Below, piece after piece: positions 15,601 to 22,341 of a DNA stretch of 64,000 nt. The DNA lies in the NCBI RefSeq assembly GCF_017353255.1, contig NZ_JAFMYU010000020.1, forward strand, positions 62,001 to 126,000, written 5' to 3'. A model generated the notes under the pieces. The model saw nothing but the letters and a program-made list of their open reading frames with translations, did no database searches and was not told the origin of the DNA. Source of the stretch: Fibrella aquatilis. Lineage in GTDB: Bacteria; Bacteroidota; Bacteroidia; Cytophagales; Spirosomataceae. The first letter of the stretch is position 1. Every line of letters starts with the position of its first letter. The translations under genes were made by a program, and so were the position numbers.

Positions 15601-17152
15601 AATTAAACGTAAGTGGCTTATTCTGGTAAAAATCTAAAATCTTGACGCGGAAAACATAGTCATATTTGGCTTGCACCAGCTGACCACGGGCAATGTCGTA
15701 GCGGTTTTTGGCGATATTGTAGTCTGTGGCGTTGATAGCCCCGGCGTTGTAGCGACTCTCGGCGGCGCGGAAGGCCCGTTCCAGCGAGATCACAGATGCC
15801 TCCGTGGCCTGGTAGCGGTTCGAAGCGGCCAGCAAACTGGTATAGGCCGTTTCAATCTGTTGCCGCAATTGCAGGCGCGTGTTGTCGGCGTTCAGCTGGG
15901 CGTTGCGCTGCTGAATGGTAGCGTTGGTGATGTTGGTCCGCGCCAGTCGCTGCCCAAAAATTGGGATATTCAAGTTCAACGATATTCCCTGACTAAGGTT
16001 GTTGTTCAACTGTTCCAGAAATGTGTAATCGGAACTAACAAAGCCAGTCGAGGTTGTAGAAACCGGAACAGATGCATTTCCCACGTTAATTGTACCGATT
16101 TCAGTCGTGACGATAGTATTCGTGCGTGTTATTTTCGGATTACCATTTGATGAATAGATCGTGTTCACACTGCCACTTAATGAAAGTCGGGGATACAAAC
16201 CAGCACGGGCTACTTCGATACTCCGACGAGCAGCCTCAACACGCAAATCTGCTCCTAGCAGTTGTGGCTGTGTCTGCTTTGCTACATTATACACTTCCGA
16301 TGCAGGAAGTTCGTAAGCTTCAATTCGTGGATCAGGCAGGTTTATAAACTCTACTTCAAACGGCTGTCCGGCGGGCAGGTTCATGGCCTGCAACAGGGCT
16401 AGTTTGGCCAGGTCAACGGTGTTTTGGTTGTTCACCACCACCAATTGGTCGTTGGCTAGTGTCGCCCGAATTTCGTATAAGTTAGCTTCCGGTGCCGACC
16501 CTGCGTTGACCAGTTTTTGGGTCCGGTCCACCTGAGCCAATGATGTTTCTACCTGCCGTTTGGCAATGGCCAGTTGCTCGGCACCGGTCAGCACGTTCAG
16601 GTATTGCTGAATTACGTTGAGCGCCACGTTGTTTTGCGTCGCGGCCAGTTCTTTCTCAGTTGCCTGTCTAATCAGCTTATTCTGCCTGATGGTATTTTTC
16701 AACTGATAACCCTGAAAAATGGGCATCGTTGCGTTTAATTGTAAGCTGTTCGTTCCAATAGTCCTATTAACAAACTGATAAGTAACAGGATCTACGTTGT
16801 ACCCTGAGTTCACGTTTTGCGAGATAAACGCGTTGACAGAGGGCAGTTGGTTAAATCGTGATTGCCGGAGTTGCAGTTCGCTGCTTTCCACCTGCAACTG
16901 CCCCTGCTGAATGGTGATATTATTCTTCAGCGCAATATCGATGCACTGCTGCAGGCCCAGCACCTGCACGGCGTTGGCCTGCGTGTTGGTGGCCGCACCG
17001 GGCGTAGCCGCTACCGTAGCCGACGAGCCGGGGGTAATCGAAGCAGGTGTTTGCGCCAGGCATACCGAACCAGTCAGCGGCAGGATGCCAATAGAAAAGG
17101 TCAGCCCGATGGCCAGGAGCGTCTGCTTGAAGGGCATTTGGTAAGTAGTCAT
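15599..17152 (-). CDS. TolC-family outer-membrane efflux channel
   Basis: 517 residues from the ATG at 17152 (a second ATG at 17137 is equally possible); starts further upstream would overlap the divergent aminotransferase gene. A signal peptide (TLLAIGLTFSIGILPLTGSVCLAQ) is followed by the two-fold repeat of long helices typical of TolC, with LQQCIDIALKNNITIQQGQLQ as the first OEP motif and RAFRAAESRYNAGAINATDYN as a late one. It forms the outer-membrane exit duct for a tripartite pump. Segments around 16030-16340 and 16640-16850 are visibly A+T richer than the rest, suggesting mosaic exchange in the beta-barrel/equatorial part. Confidence 0.92.
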   Translation of the reverse strand: MTTYQMPFKQTLLAIGLTFSIGILPLTGSVCLAQTPASITPGSSATVAATPGAATNTQANAVQVLGLQQCIDIALKNNITIQQGQLQVESSELQLRQSRFNQLPSVNAFISQNVNSGYNVDPVTYQFVNRTIGTNSLQLNATMPIFQGYQLKNTIRQNKLIRQATEKELAATQNNVALNVIQQYLNVLTGAEQLAIAKRQVETSLAQVDRTQKLVNAGSAPEANLYEIRATLANDQLVVVNNQNTVDLAKLALLQAMNLPAGQPFEVEFINLPDPRIEAYELPASEVYNVAKQTQPQLLGADLRVEAARRSIEVARAGLYPRLSLSGSVNTIYSSNGNPKITRTNTIVTTEIGTINVGNASVPVSTTSTGFVSSDYTFLEQLNNNLSQGISLNLNIPIFGQRLARTNITNATIQQRNAQLNADNTRLQLRQQIETAYTSLLAASNRYQATEASVISLERAFRAAESRYNAGAINATDYNIAKNRYDIARGQLVQAKYDYVFRVKILDFYQNKPLTFN

Positions 17153-17228
17153 ACGTAGTTGTGGTGTCAATGTTACACGCTTACTTTGGCCATGACCACC
17201 GTTTTGGGATAAACGGTGGAAAAGCGCC

Positions 17229-18005
17229 ATGAATCTGGTTTATAATTCGGATATGCAATCTGCGGCCTCGTTTGGCTTTCAGGCCACTAACCGGGCCTTT
17301 CAGTATGGCGACGGCCTGTTCGAGACCATTCGTTATGAAGGGGGCAAACTCTGGTTTTGGCCCGACCATTTCGACCGCCTCACGCGGGGCATGGTTGCCC
17401 TGCAACTGGCCCCCGTCACGCCTTTCGCCCTGGACGAACTCCAGGCTACGGCACTGGACCTAATCCAACAGAATGGCCTGAGTGATGGTCCCGCCCGCCT
17501 GAAACTACAGGTGTGGCGCCAACCCGGCGGCCTCTACACCCCCACCACCCACGCCGCCGACTGGCTCCTGACCGCCCAACCCACCGAGCCATTTGGCATT
17601 ACCAGCAAAGCCCGCCTCGGCATCTTCCGCGACGTGCGGCTGTCGCCCTCCTCAATATCGGCCTTCAAAACGTTGAATGCCCTCCCCTACGTGCTGGCGG
17701 GGCTGTTTCGGCAGCAGCATCACTACGACGAAGCCATTTTGCTCGACATCCACGGCCACGTTGCCGAGTGCGTGGCTTCCAGCGTCTTTTGGCTGAAAGA
17801 CCATCAACTCTACACCCCCTCGCTCGAAACGGGCTGCATCGACGGCATTGTGCGGCGGCAGCTCATGCGCAATCACTCGGTGCAGGAAGGCCTGTTTCTA
17901 CCTGAAGCCCTGGCCGACGCCGACGCCGTTTTCTGTGCCAACGTCAATGGCATTCAAGCCCTGCTAGACACGCCGGTGGAAGCGGTGAAACAGTTTAACG
18001 TTTAA
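17229..18005 (+). CDS. class IV PLP aminotransferase (aminodeoxychorismate lyase or branched-chain type)
   Basis: 258 residues, fold-type IV PLP enzyme. Visible landmarks are FQYGDGLFETIR (25-36), the cofactor lysine Lys147 in SAFKTLNALPYVLA, and ILLDIHGHVAECVASSVFW with Glu180 expected to bind the pyridine nitrogen. TPSLETGCIDGIVRRQLM follows as the phosphate-binding stretch. Length and motifs fit PabC (folate pathway) as well as a short branched-chain or D-amino-acid aminotransferase; they do not decide between these. The gene is alone on the plus strand, divergent from the efflux genes. Its last codons and TAA stop come from the long inverted repeat at 17993. Confidence 0.85.
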   Translation: MNLVYNSDMQSAASFGFQATNRAFQYGDGLFETIRYEGGKLWFWPDHFDRLTRGMVALQLAPVTPFALDELQATALDLIQQNGLSDGPARLKLQVWRQPGGLYTPTTHAADWLLTAQPTEPFGITSKARLGIFRDVRLSPSSISAFKTLNALPYVLAGLFRQQHHYDEAILLDIHGHVAECVASSVFWLKDHQLYTPSLETGCIDGIVRRQLMRNHSVQEGLFLPEALADADAVFCANVNGIQALLDTPVEAVKQFNV

Positions 18006-18087
18006 TGTCTAAGGTTTAAGGTTGCTTGCTTGTCAAGAGATCATTGTCAAGCGGACAACCTTAAACCTTAGACATTAAACGTTAAAC
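17993..18087. repeat. long inverted repeat 10 (32-bp perfect arms)
   Basis: Arms 17993-18024 and 18056-18087 are perfect complements. The word is GTTTAATGTCTAAGGTTTAA. It lies between convergent genes; the arms encode the final Val and TAA stop of the aminotransferase and, on the other strand, the final Val and TAA of the ABC ATPase. Confidence 0.96.
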
Positions 18088-18765
18088 TACCCTTTCCCCC
18101 TCCGGCACCAGCCAGCCGTCTTTCAGACGTACAATGCGGTTGCCGTATTCAGCATTGGCTTCCGAGTGAGTTACCTGCACGATGGTGACGCCGTCTTTCT
18201 GGTTCAGCTCGCGGAACAGGGTCATGATTTCTGCCGACTGCTCGGAGTGCAGGTTGCCTGTGGGTTCATCAGCGAAGATCACTTTGGGTTGCGCCACAAT
18301 GGCCCGCGCCACGCCCACCAACTGCTGCTGCCCGCCCGATAACTGACTGGGGAACAGGTCTTTTTTGGCCACAATGTTGAACCGGTCAAGCACGTCGGCC
18401 ACGCGGCTTTTGCGTTCGTTGCCCGGCACCCCTTTGTAGAGCAGCGGCGTCTCGATGTTTTCGTATACCGTCAGTTCGTCGATGAGGTGGTAAGCCTGAA
18501 ACACAAAGCCGATGTGGCTACGGTGTAGTTCGGTGCGCTTTTTCTCCGACAGCTTCTGTACCGGTTCGTCCAGAAAGCGGTATTCCCCCTCCGAGGGCTC
18601 TTCCAGCATACCCAGAATATGGAGCAGCGTACTCTTGCCCGAACCGCTCGGCCCCATGATAGAAACAAACTCGCCCTGGTCGATGGTGAGGTTAATATTC
18701 CGCAACACGTAGGTACGGCCAAACCCGGCGGGGTAGTGCTTGGCCACGTTGACTAGCTCAATCAT
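18082..18765 (-). CDS. ABC transporter ATPase (MacB/LolD class)
   Basis: 227 residues, soluble ABC ATPase. Walker A is GPSGSGKST (38-46), the Q-loop lies in FVFQAYHLIDELTV, the signature is LSGGQQQ and Walker B is VIFADEPTGN. Two oddities: the D-loop reads GNLHSEQ where Asp (NLD) is nearly universal, and the helix after the signature is LVGVARA rather than RVAIARA. The family powers extrusion of lipoproteins, peptides or macrolides. No permease gene is adjacent; the adaptor and TolC-like genes lie beyond the aminotransferase gene on the same strand. The stop codon lies in the inverted repeat. Confidence 0.9.
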   Translation of the reverse strand: MIELVNVAKHYPAGFGRTYVLRNINLTIDQGEFVSIMGPSGSGKSTLLHILGMLEEPSEGEYRFLDEPVQKLSEKKRTELHRSHIGFVFQAYHLIDELTVYENIETPLLYKGVPGNERKSRVADVLDRFNIVAKKDLFPSQLSGGQQQLVGVARAIVAQPKVIFADEPTGNLHSEQSAEIMTLFRELNQKDGVTIVQVTHSEANAEYGNRIVRLKDGWLVPEGERVV

Positions 18766-18772
18766 AATCGGT

Positions 18773-18780
18773 TATATTTG
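18773..18780 (+). promoter_or_regulatory. candidate promoter of the Uma2-like gene
   Basis: TATATTTG fits the -7 consensus TAnnTTTG, with GTTG (18748-18751) 21 nt upstream as a weak -33 box. The ATG at 18802 follows 21 nt later. Confidence 0.45.
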
Positions 18781-18801
18781 ACAAGGTTAACTGCTAAACT
18801 A

Positions 18802-19251
18802 ATGTACCACCCCTACTTCGACGGCCCGCTGCTTCTGCACGATGACATGGGCACCTATGCTCCGAGGATTCATCAGCGAATCATTGCCAGGCTGACGGCA
18901 GGTTTGGGCCATATGTATTTTCAGGAAAAAACATTAGCACTGGAGCCACTGCCCGAAACGATGGTTGACGAAGGTGGGGCTAGTCCAACACCAGATCTCA
19001 TTTTGGCCAATAACGACAACGATACTATACCTGTTATTATCGAGGTTTGCCACACGGCTGGATTAAAACAGGATATGCGCAAAATCATCAAGTTAGTTGA
19101 CGAAGACCTGTATGGCATTCTGGAGGGCTTCATTTATGACTACAAAACTCAAATCTGGTACCGTTATCAAGTGGGCAATGGTGGTTTGCTGGAAGAGACA
19201 TCAGTTTCTGAACAGCTAAGCCTCGATCTTAACGCATTCCTGGTCGATTAG
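18802..19251 (+). CDS. Uma2-like putative endonuclease
   Basis: 149 residues from the ATG at 18802; an earlier TTG overlaps the promoter box. The core SPTPDLILANND...IPVIIEVCHTAG matches the Pro-Asp...Glu-x-Cys variant of the PD-(D/E)XK arrangement in the Uma2 family, a restriction-endonuclease-fold group of mostly unknown role, abundant in cyanobacteria and Bacteroidota. A C-terminal LVDEDLYGILEGFIYDYKTQIWYRY completes the fold. Base composition is somewhat A+T richer than the neighbours, which fits the mobility of this family. No partner gene is next to it. Nuclease activity is not certain. Confidence 0.65.
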   Translation: MYHPYFDGPLLLHDDMGTYAPRIHQRIIARLTAGLGHMYFQEKTLALEPLPETMVDEGGASPTPDLILANNDNDTIPVIIEVCHTAGLKQDMRKIIKLVDEDLYGILEGFIYDYKTQIWYRYQVGNGGLLEETSVSEQLSLDLNAFLVD

Positions 19252-19276
19252 GTCATTCGCTTCGCTGTCATTCAAT

Positions 19277-19369
19277 GGTCATTGGCTTCGCTGTCATTCG
19301 GTGGTCATTCAATAGTCATTCCATGACAGCAGAGCGAATGACTACTGAATGACAGCGCAGCCAATGACC
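19277..19369. repeat. long inverted repeat 11 (nested)
   Basis: GGTCATTGGCTTCGCTGTCATTC (19277-19299) pairs with 19347-19369 at 22 of 23 positions; a second nested pair is 19307-19321 with 19336-19350. The words are permutations of TCATTCGCTTCGCTG, which also occurs upstream from 19252. It lies between convergent genes, just before a separate terminator. Confidence 0.88.
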
Positions 19370-19402
19370 AACAACCATAAAGTCAATCGCTGTGCCAGCG
19401 CA

Positions 19403-19440
19403 CAAAAAAGCCCCAAATCAGCTGATTTGGGGCTTTTTTG
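19403..19440. terminator. bidirectional intrinsic terminator
   Basis: A perfect palindrome, AAAAAAGCCCCAAATCAG followed by its complement, ends in T6 on both strands. It sits between the convergent Uma2-like and surface-protein genes and can serve both. Confidence 0.9.
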
Positions 19441-19490
19441 TAAACTATGTCGTCCGTAATCGGACAGCCGCCGTTCGGGGGCGGACACGC

Positions 19491-20582
19491 TTATTGCTGG
19501 TTGATGGATACGCTGCCCGCCGTGGCCGACAGCACTACGGGAATTCCGCCGCCGTTGGTTTTGCCCACAATCCGGTCGCGCTCGGCCGAGCCGCTGAAGT
19601 TGTTTAGGGGCGCACTCACTCGGCTACCGCTCAGGTCGAGGCTCATACCTTTGTCCATGGGCATCTGTACCCGCACACTCCCCGCCGACGTTTCCAGTTT
19701 TACGTATTTGTCTACGCGGGTGAAGTTCACCTCTACGCTGCCTGCGCTGGTTTCGGCCTCGATGCTCCCGGCCATATCACGAATATGAATACCCCCGCCC
19801 GACGTACTGGCGTTCAGCTCGCCGTCGATGCGGTCGCCGTTGATGCTTCCACCCGACGTTTCTACGTTGATCATGCCGTTGAGGTTGCTGATGCGGATGC
19901 CCCCGCCAGAGGTGTGCATCTTCAGGTTGCCGCTGGAGTTGCTGGCGTCGATACTACCGCCCGACGTTTCAACCACCACGCGGTCGCGGCATTCGGTGAG
20001 CTTGATCCCCCCGCCAGAGGTATTTCCCTCAATATCGCCTTTCAGGTCGACCAGCGTAATGCCGCCCCCCGACGTTTCGAACCGCTGCTTGCCCGTCAGG
20101 TGGCTCATCTTAATGCCCCCGCCCGACGTGCTAATGTTGGTGGCCATGTTGCGGGGTGTAGTGAATTTGAAGCTAATGCTCAGTCCCCGTTTCCAGTTCC
20201 AGTTGAACGAACCACGCTGCTTAGCCACCGCCACCACCGTGCTTCCCTCCTGCCGGATATAGATTTCGTAGTCTTTCAGGCGGTCTTCAATCTCGTCTTT
20301 GCTCAGGTTACCGTTGCCATTGTTGCCGCGAATAAACATCTCAACCTTCACACCCGGCCCCGCACCACCTTCTACGGTAAGTCCCCCGCCCGATGTCTGC
20401 GCCCGCACCAGGTTGATGCCGGTAAACGACAGTGTCTTGTAGGGTGTATCGTCGTTTTCGTCCAGCGAAACCGTATATGCAGCACCGGCGGTGTGTTTAT
20501 GGGTTGTTGGCGTGGCGGCAGCAACCACCTGGCCAGCAACCAACAAAATGGGCATGAATCGGGTAAACAAGGTTATGTTCAT
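19491..20582 (-). CDS. exported beta-helix-like protein with TSGGG repeats (DUF4097 type)
   Basis: 363 residues. A signal peptide (MNITLFTRFMPILLVAGQVVAA) is followed by a domain to about 130, then eight or so units of about 20 residues, each built around T(S)GGGI or TSAGSV (for example ETSGGGITLVDLKGDIEG). The regular spacing predicts a right-handed beta-helix or stacked beta-roll, as in DUF4097/DUF4098 adhesin-like proteins. These are exported in Bacteroidota but their role is unclear. No T9SS C-terminal domain is evident. The gene is alone, with a palindromic terminator downstream and a long A+T-rich gap upstream. Confidence 0.8.
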   Translation of the reverse strand: MNITLFTRFMPILLVAGQVVAAATPTTHKHTAGAAYTVSLDENDDTPYKTLSFTGINLVRAQTSGGGLTVEGGAGPGVKVEMFIRGNNGNGNLSKDEIEDRLKDYEIYIRQEGSTVVAVAKQRGSFNWNWKRGLSISFKFTTPRNMATNISTSGGGIKMSHLTGKQRFETSGGGITLVDLKGDIEGNTSGGGIKLTECRDRVVVETSGGSIDASNSSGNLKMHTSGGGIRISNLNGMINVETSGGSINGDRIDGELNASTSGGGIHIRDMAGSIEAETSAGSVEVNFTRVDKYVKLETSAGSVRVQMPMDKGMSLDLSGSRVSAPLNNFSGSAERDRIVGKTNGGGIPVVLSATAGSVSINQQ

Positions 20583-20950
20583 GATCGGGGCAGTTTAACG
20601 TGAATTAGTAGTATAGATGCCAAAGCAACGCAACACGTTGCATAGACCTAGTCGAGACGAATAAAATACCTGTATCAATTCAGGTGCCATGCCGTTAATC
20701 GTTTAACTGTCAGTTATTTATAATAGAAATATCTGTACGATTTCGGACAATCCTGTTCAACTCTGGACAGTGAGCGCCGTTTTTGTTGCGGTTACAGACA
20801 AAAACGAACCATATTAGTCAAGCATAGTCTATTTTATGAGTATACTTAAAAATAAATTAAGTGAGTAGACTAAGTACCCCTATTAAATAAATAGTCATTC
20901 ATTCGTCTTAACTTTAGCGCATTCTCCGTAACGATAATCTACTAGTTGAG
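20583..20950. other. A+T-rich intergenic region between divergent genes
   Basis: 368 nt without coding potential, clearly A+T rich from 20810 on. It must hold the promoters of both flanking genes, but no full TTTG/TAnnTTTG pair is evident. At 20779-20810 a 7-bp inverted repeat, GTTTTTG...CAAAAAC, is followed by GAACC; a nearly identical arrangement is found upstream of the gene at 31978. Confidence 0.6.
20779..20810 (+). promoter_or_regulatory. shared leader motif, copy 1
   Basis: GTTTTTG, 13 nt, then CAAAAACGAACC. The 12-base word CAAAAACGAACC occurs again at 31949-31960, with a similar GTTTTG 12 nt before it. Each copy is upstream of a plus-strand gene for an exported protein. It may be a regulatory site or a leader hairpin. 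Confidence 0.35.
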
Positions 20951-21853
20951 ATGAAGAAAGTTTACCGTACCATCGCCCTGATGGGCTTAATGTTTTCATG
21001 CGCTGCCCCCCTGTTGGCCCAGCCGGCAGGTCAGGCCACAGTAACCCCGCCACGGACCGATTCAACAACTAATCGCCAGGGTCTACGCGTTGGCTTGAAC
21101 CTGGGGCTTACCCAACTCTACGGCGATTTATCGACCCCTAACCTAAGCTTCGGTGCCGGGCTGAACGTTAGCTACCCGCTTGGGTCGGTGGTGGCCGTAA
21201 CACTCCTTGCTGACCTTGGCTCATTGAGCGCGCAACAGGCCGACTATTACAACTCAAAAGCAACAGCCTCTTACGTTCAGGGGGCGCTTGGTGGCGCCTT
21301 CAACCTGACGCGGCTGTTCAAGGGCAAGCCCAAACCGGTACTTACCAGCCCAACTAACGGGCAGCTAGCCCCTGACAACTTCAGTGGCCACGCTACCACC
21401 CAACCCGCCAGGGGAAACCTGGAATTTTATATTGGCCTGGGCCTGATTGCGTTCGATGCCAGCGCCAGTTCGCTTACTACGGGCAAGTTGCAGCGTTACA
21501 CCAATGGCACCGGTAGCCATCATACAGAATCGGATAATGTAACGGCCAAAGGCCCAGGCAATTTAGGGTTAACCCGCGAGCTTGTTGTTCCGCTAGGCCT
21601 TCGCTACAACCGGTCGCTGAACGCTACGCTCAGCCTTTACGCCGACCTGCGGTATAATTTCGTCGCCTCTGACAAGCTCGATGCTACCCGCGAGAACGAC
21701 AATTCGACGATTGATACCCCTCAGGGCGGGGCTATTTTTGGTAAAGCCGTACTCAACACCAGCCGTGACAAATGGGCCTCGCTGTCAATCGGGTTGGCGT
21801 ACCAATTCAAGCGCAAAGTCAGCGCCAACCGCATCCGGTCTACGGATTTTTGA
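20951..21853 (+). CDS. outer-membrane beta-barrel protein
   Basis: 300 residues. A signal peptide (MKKVYRTIALMGLMFSCAAPLLAQ) is followed by alternating amphipathic strands: LRVGLNLGLTQLYGDL, FGAGLNVSYPLG, LEFYIGLGLIAFD, VVPLGLRYNRSLNATLSLYADLRYNF, and a final WASLSIGLAYQF near the C-terminus. This pattern is typical of small outer-membrane barrels of the OmpA/porin-like type in Bacteroidota, probably 8-10 strands. A short segment (about 115-150) rich in Pro, Thr and Asn is probably a surface loop. No ligand can be inferred. A rho-independent terminator follows at 21895. Confidence 0.78.
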   Translation: MKKVYRTIALMGLMFSCAAPLLAQPAGQATVTPPRTDSTTNRQGLRVGLNLGLTQLYGDLSTPNLSFGAGLNVSYPLGSVVAVTLLADLGSLSAQQADYYNSKATASYVQGALGGAFNLTRLFKGKPKPVLTSPTNGQLAPDNFSGHATTQPARGNLEFYIGLGLIAFDASASSLTTGKLQRYTNGTGSHHTESDNVTAKGPGNLGLTRELVVPLGLRYNRSLNATLSLYADLRYNFVASDKLDATRENDNSTIDTPQGGAIFGKAVLNTSRDKWASLSIGLAYQFKRKVSANRIRSTDF

Positions 21854-21894
21854 CATTTTCGCCGGAGATACTGGCGTAGTAACTGACTAATACT

Positions 21895-21938
21895 TAGCTG
21901 GTTTGTGGGCATTACACCCCACAGCCAGCTATTTTTTT
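21895..21938 (+). terminator. intrinsic terminator after the barrel gene
   Basis: TAGCTGG...(21895-21909) pairs with CCCCACAGCCAGCTA (21917-21931) with a small bulge, followed by T7. Confidence 0.85.
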
Positions 21939-21948
21939 GACCGCTTGT

Positions 21949-21980
21949 CTTGACAAATGCCTGTTCTTACCCTACTTTTG
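21949..21980 (+). promoter_or_regulatory. promoter of the tRNA pair
   Basis: CTTG (21949-21952) and TACTTTTG (21973-21980) are separated by 20 nt, fitting the Bacteroidota -33/-7 arrangement. Transcription would begin near 21986, about 37 nt before tRNA-Gly. Confidence 0.65.
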
Positions 21981-22022
21981 CATCACCAAATCGCTCAGGG
22001 CATCTGCCTGAAGGCGGTATAT

Positions 22023-22098
22023 GCGAAAGTAGCTCAGCTGGTAGAGCGCGACCTTGCCAAGGTCGAGGTCGCGGGTTCGAACCCCGTCTTTCGCTCCA
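22023..22098 (+). tRNA. tRNA-Gly (GCC)
   Basis: A full cloverleaf: acceptor GCGAAAG pairs with CTTTCGC, D-arm GCTCAGCTGGTAGAGC, anticodon loop TTGCCAA with anticodon GCC, and T-arm GCGGGTTCGAACCCCGT. The 3' CCA is encoded (22096-22098). Confidence 0.97.
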
Positions 22099-22106
22099 CA
22101 ATGAAG

Positions 22107-22132
22107 GCACCGCAACCAACGGTGCTTTTTTT
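22107..22132 (+). terminator. intrinsic terminator between the tRNAs
   Basis: GCACCG and CGGTGC pair across a 7-nt loop and are followed by T7. It lies between tRNA-Gly and tRNA-Leu, so the second tRNA depends on readthrough or its own promoter. Confidence 0.85.
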
Positions 22133-22156
22133 GTACATGCCCGATTCGTCGGAATT

Positions 22157-22241
22157 GCCGGGATGGTGGAATTGGTAGACACGCCGGACTTAAAATCCTG
22201 TGGGCCACAAGCCCGTGCGGGTTCGACTCCCGCTCCTGGTA
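22157..22241 (+). tRNA. tRNA-Leu (UAA)
   Basis: A class II tRNA of 85 nt: acceptor GCCGGGA against TCCTGGT (two G-U pairs), anticodon loop CTTAAAA with anticodon TAA, a long variable arm (TGTGGGCCACAAGCCCGT) and T-arm GCGGGTTCGACTCCCGC. CCA is not encoded, unlike in the neighbouring tRNA-Gly. Confidence 0.95.
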
Positions 22242-22249
22242 CGGAATAC

Positions 22250-22276
22250 AAAAGCACTGATTTTCAGTGCTTTTTG
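22250..22276 (+). terminator. intrinsic terminator after tRNA-Leu
   Basis: AAAAGCACTGA and TCAGTGCTTTT are perfect complements around TTT; the T-rich run continues after it. Confidence 0.9.
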
Positions 22277-22298
22277 TGTTTTTAGTGCAGTCAAATAG

Positions 22299-22329
22299 AC
22301 CCGCCCGTATGCGGAGGGCGGGTGTTTTT
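22299..22329 (+). terminator. second terminator before the TPR membrane gene
   Basis: ACCCGCCC (22299-22306) pairs with GGGCGGGT (22316-22323), then G and T5. It is 12 nt before the ATG at 22342 and backs up the tRNA-Leu terminator. Confidence 0.8.
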
Positions 22330-22341
22330 CGTTTGCTATAT

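Noticed and set aside
18778-18801. TTG start for the Uma2-like protein
   Set aside because: The TTG is part of the TATATTTG promoter box; the ATG at 18802 fits better.
19785-20603. A 272-residue plus-strand frame over the TSGGG-repeat gene
   Set aside because: Its Pro/Ala/Arg repeats mirror the TSGGG repeats of the minus-strand gene, which has a signal peptide and a known fold pattern.
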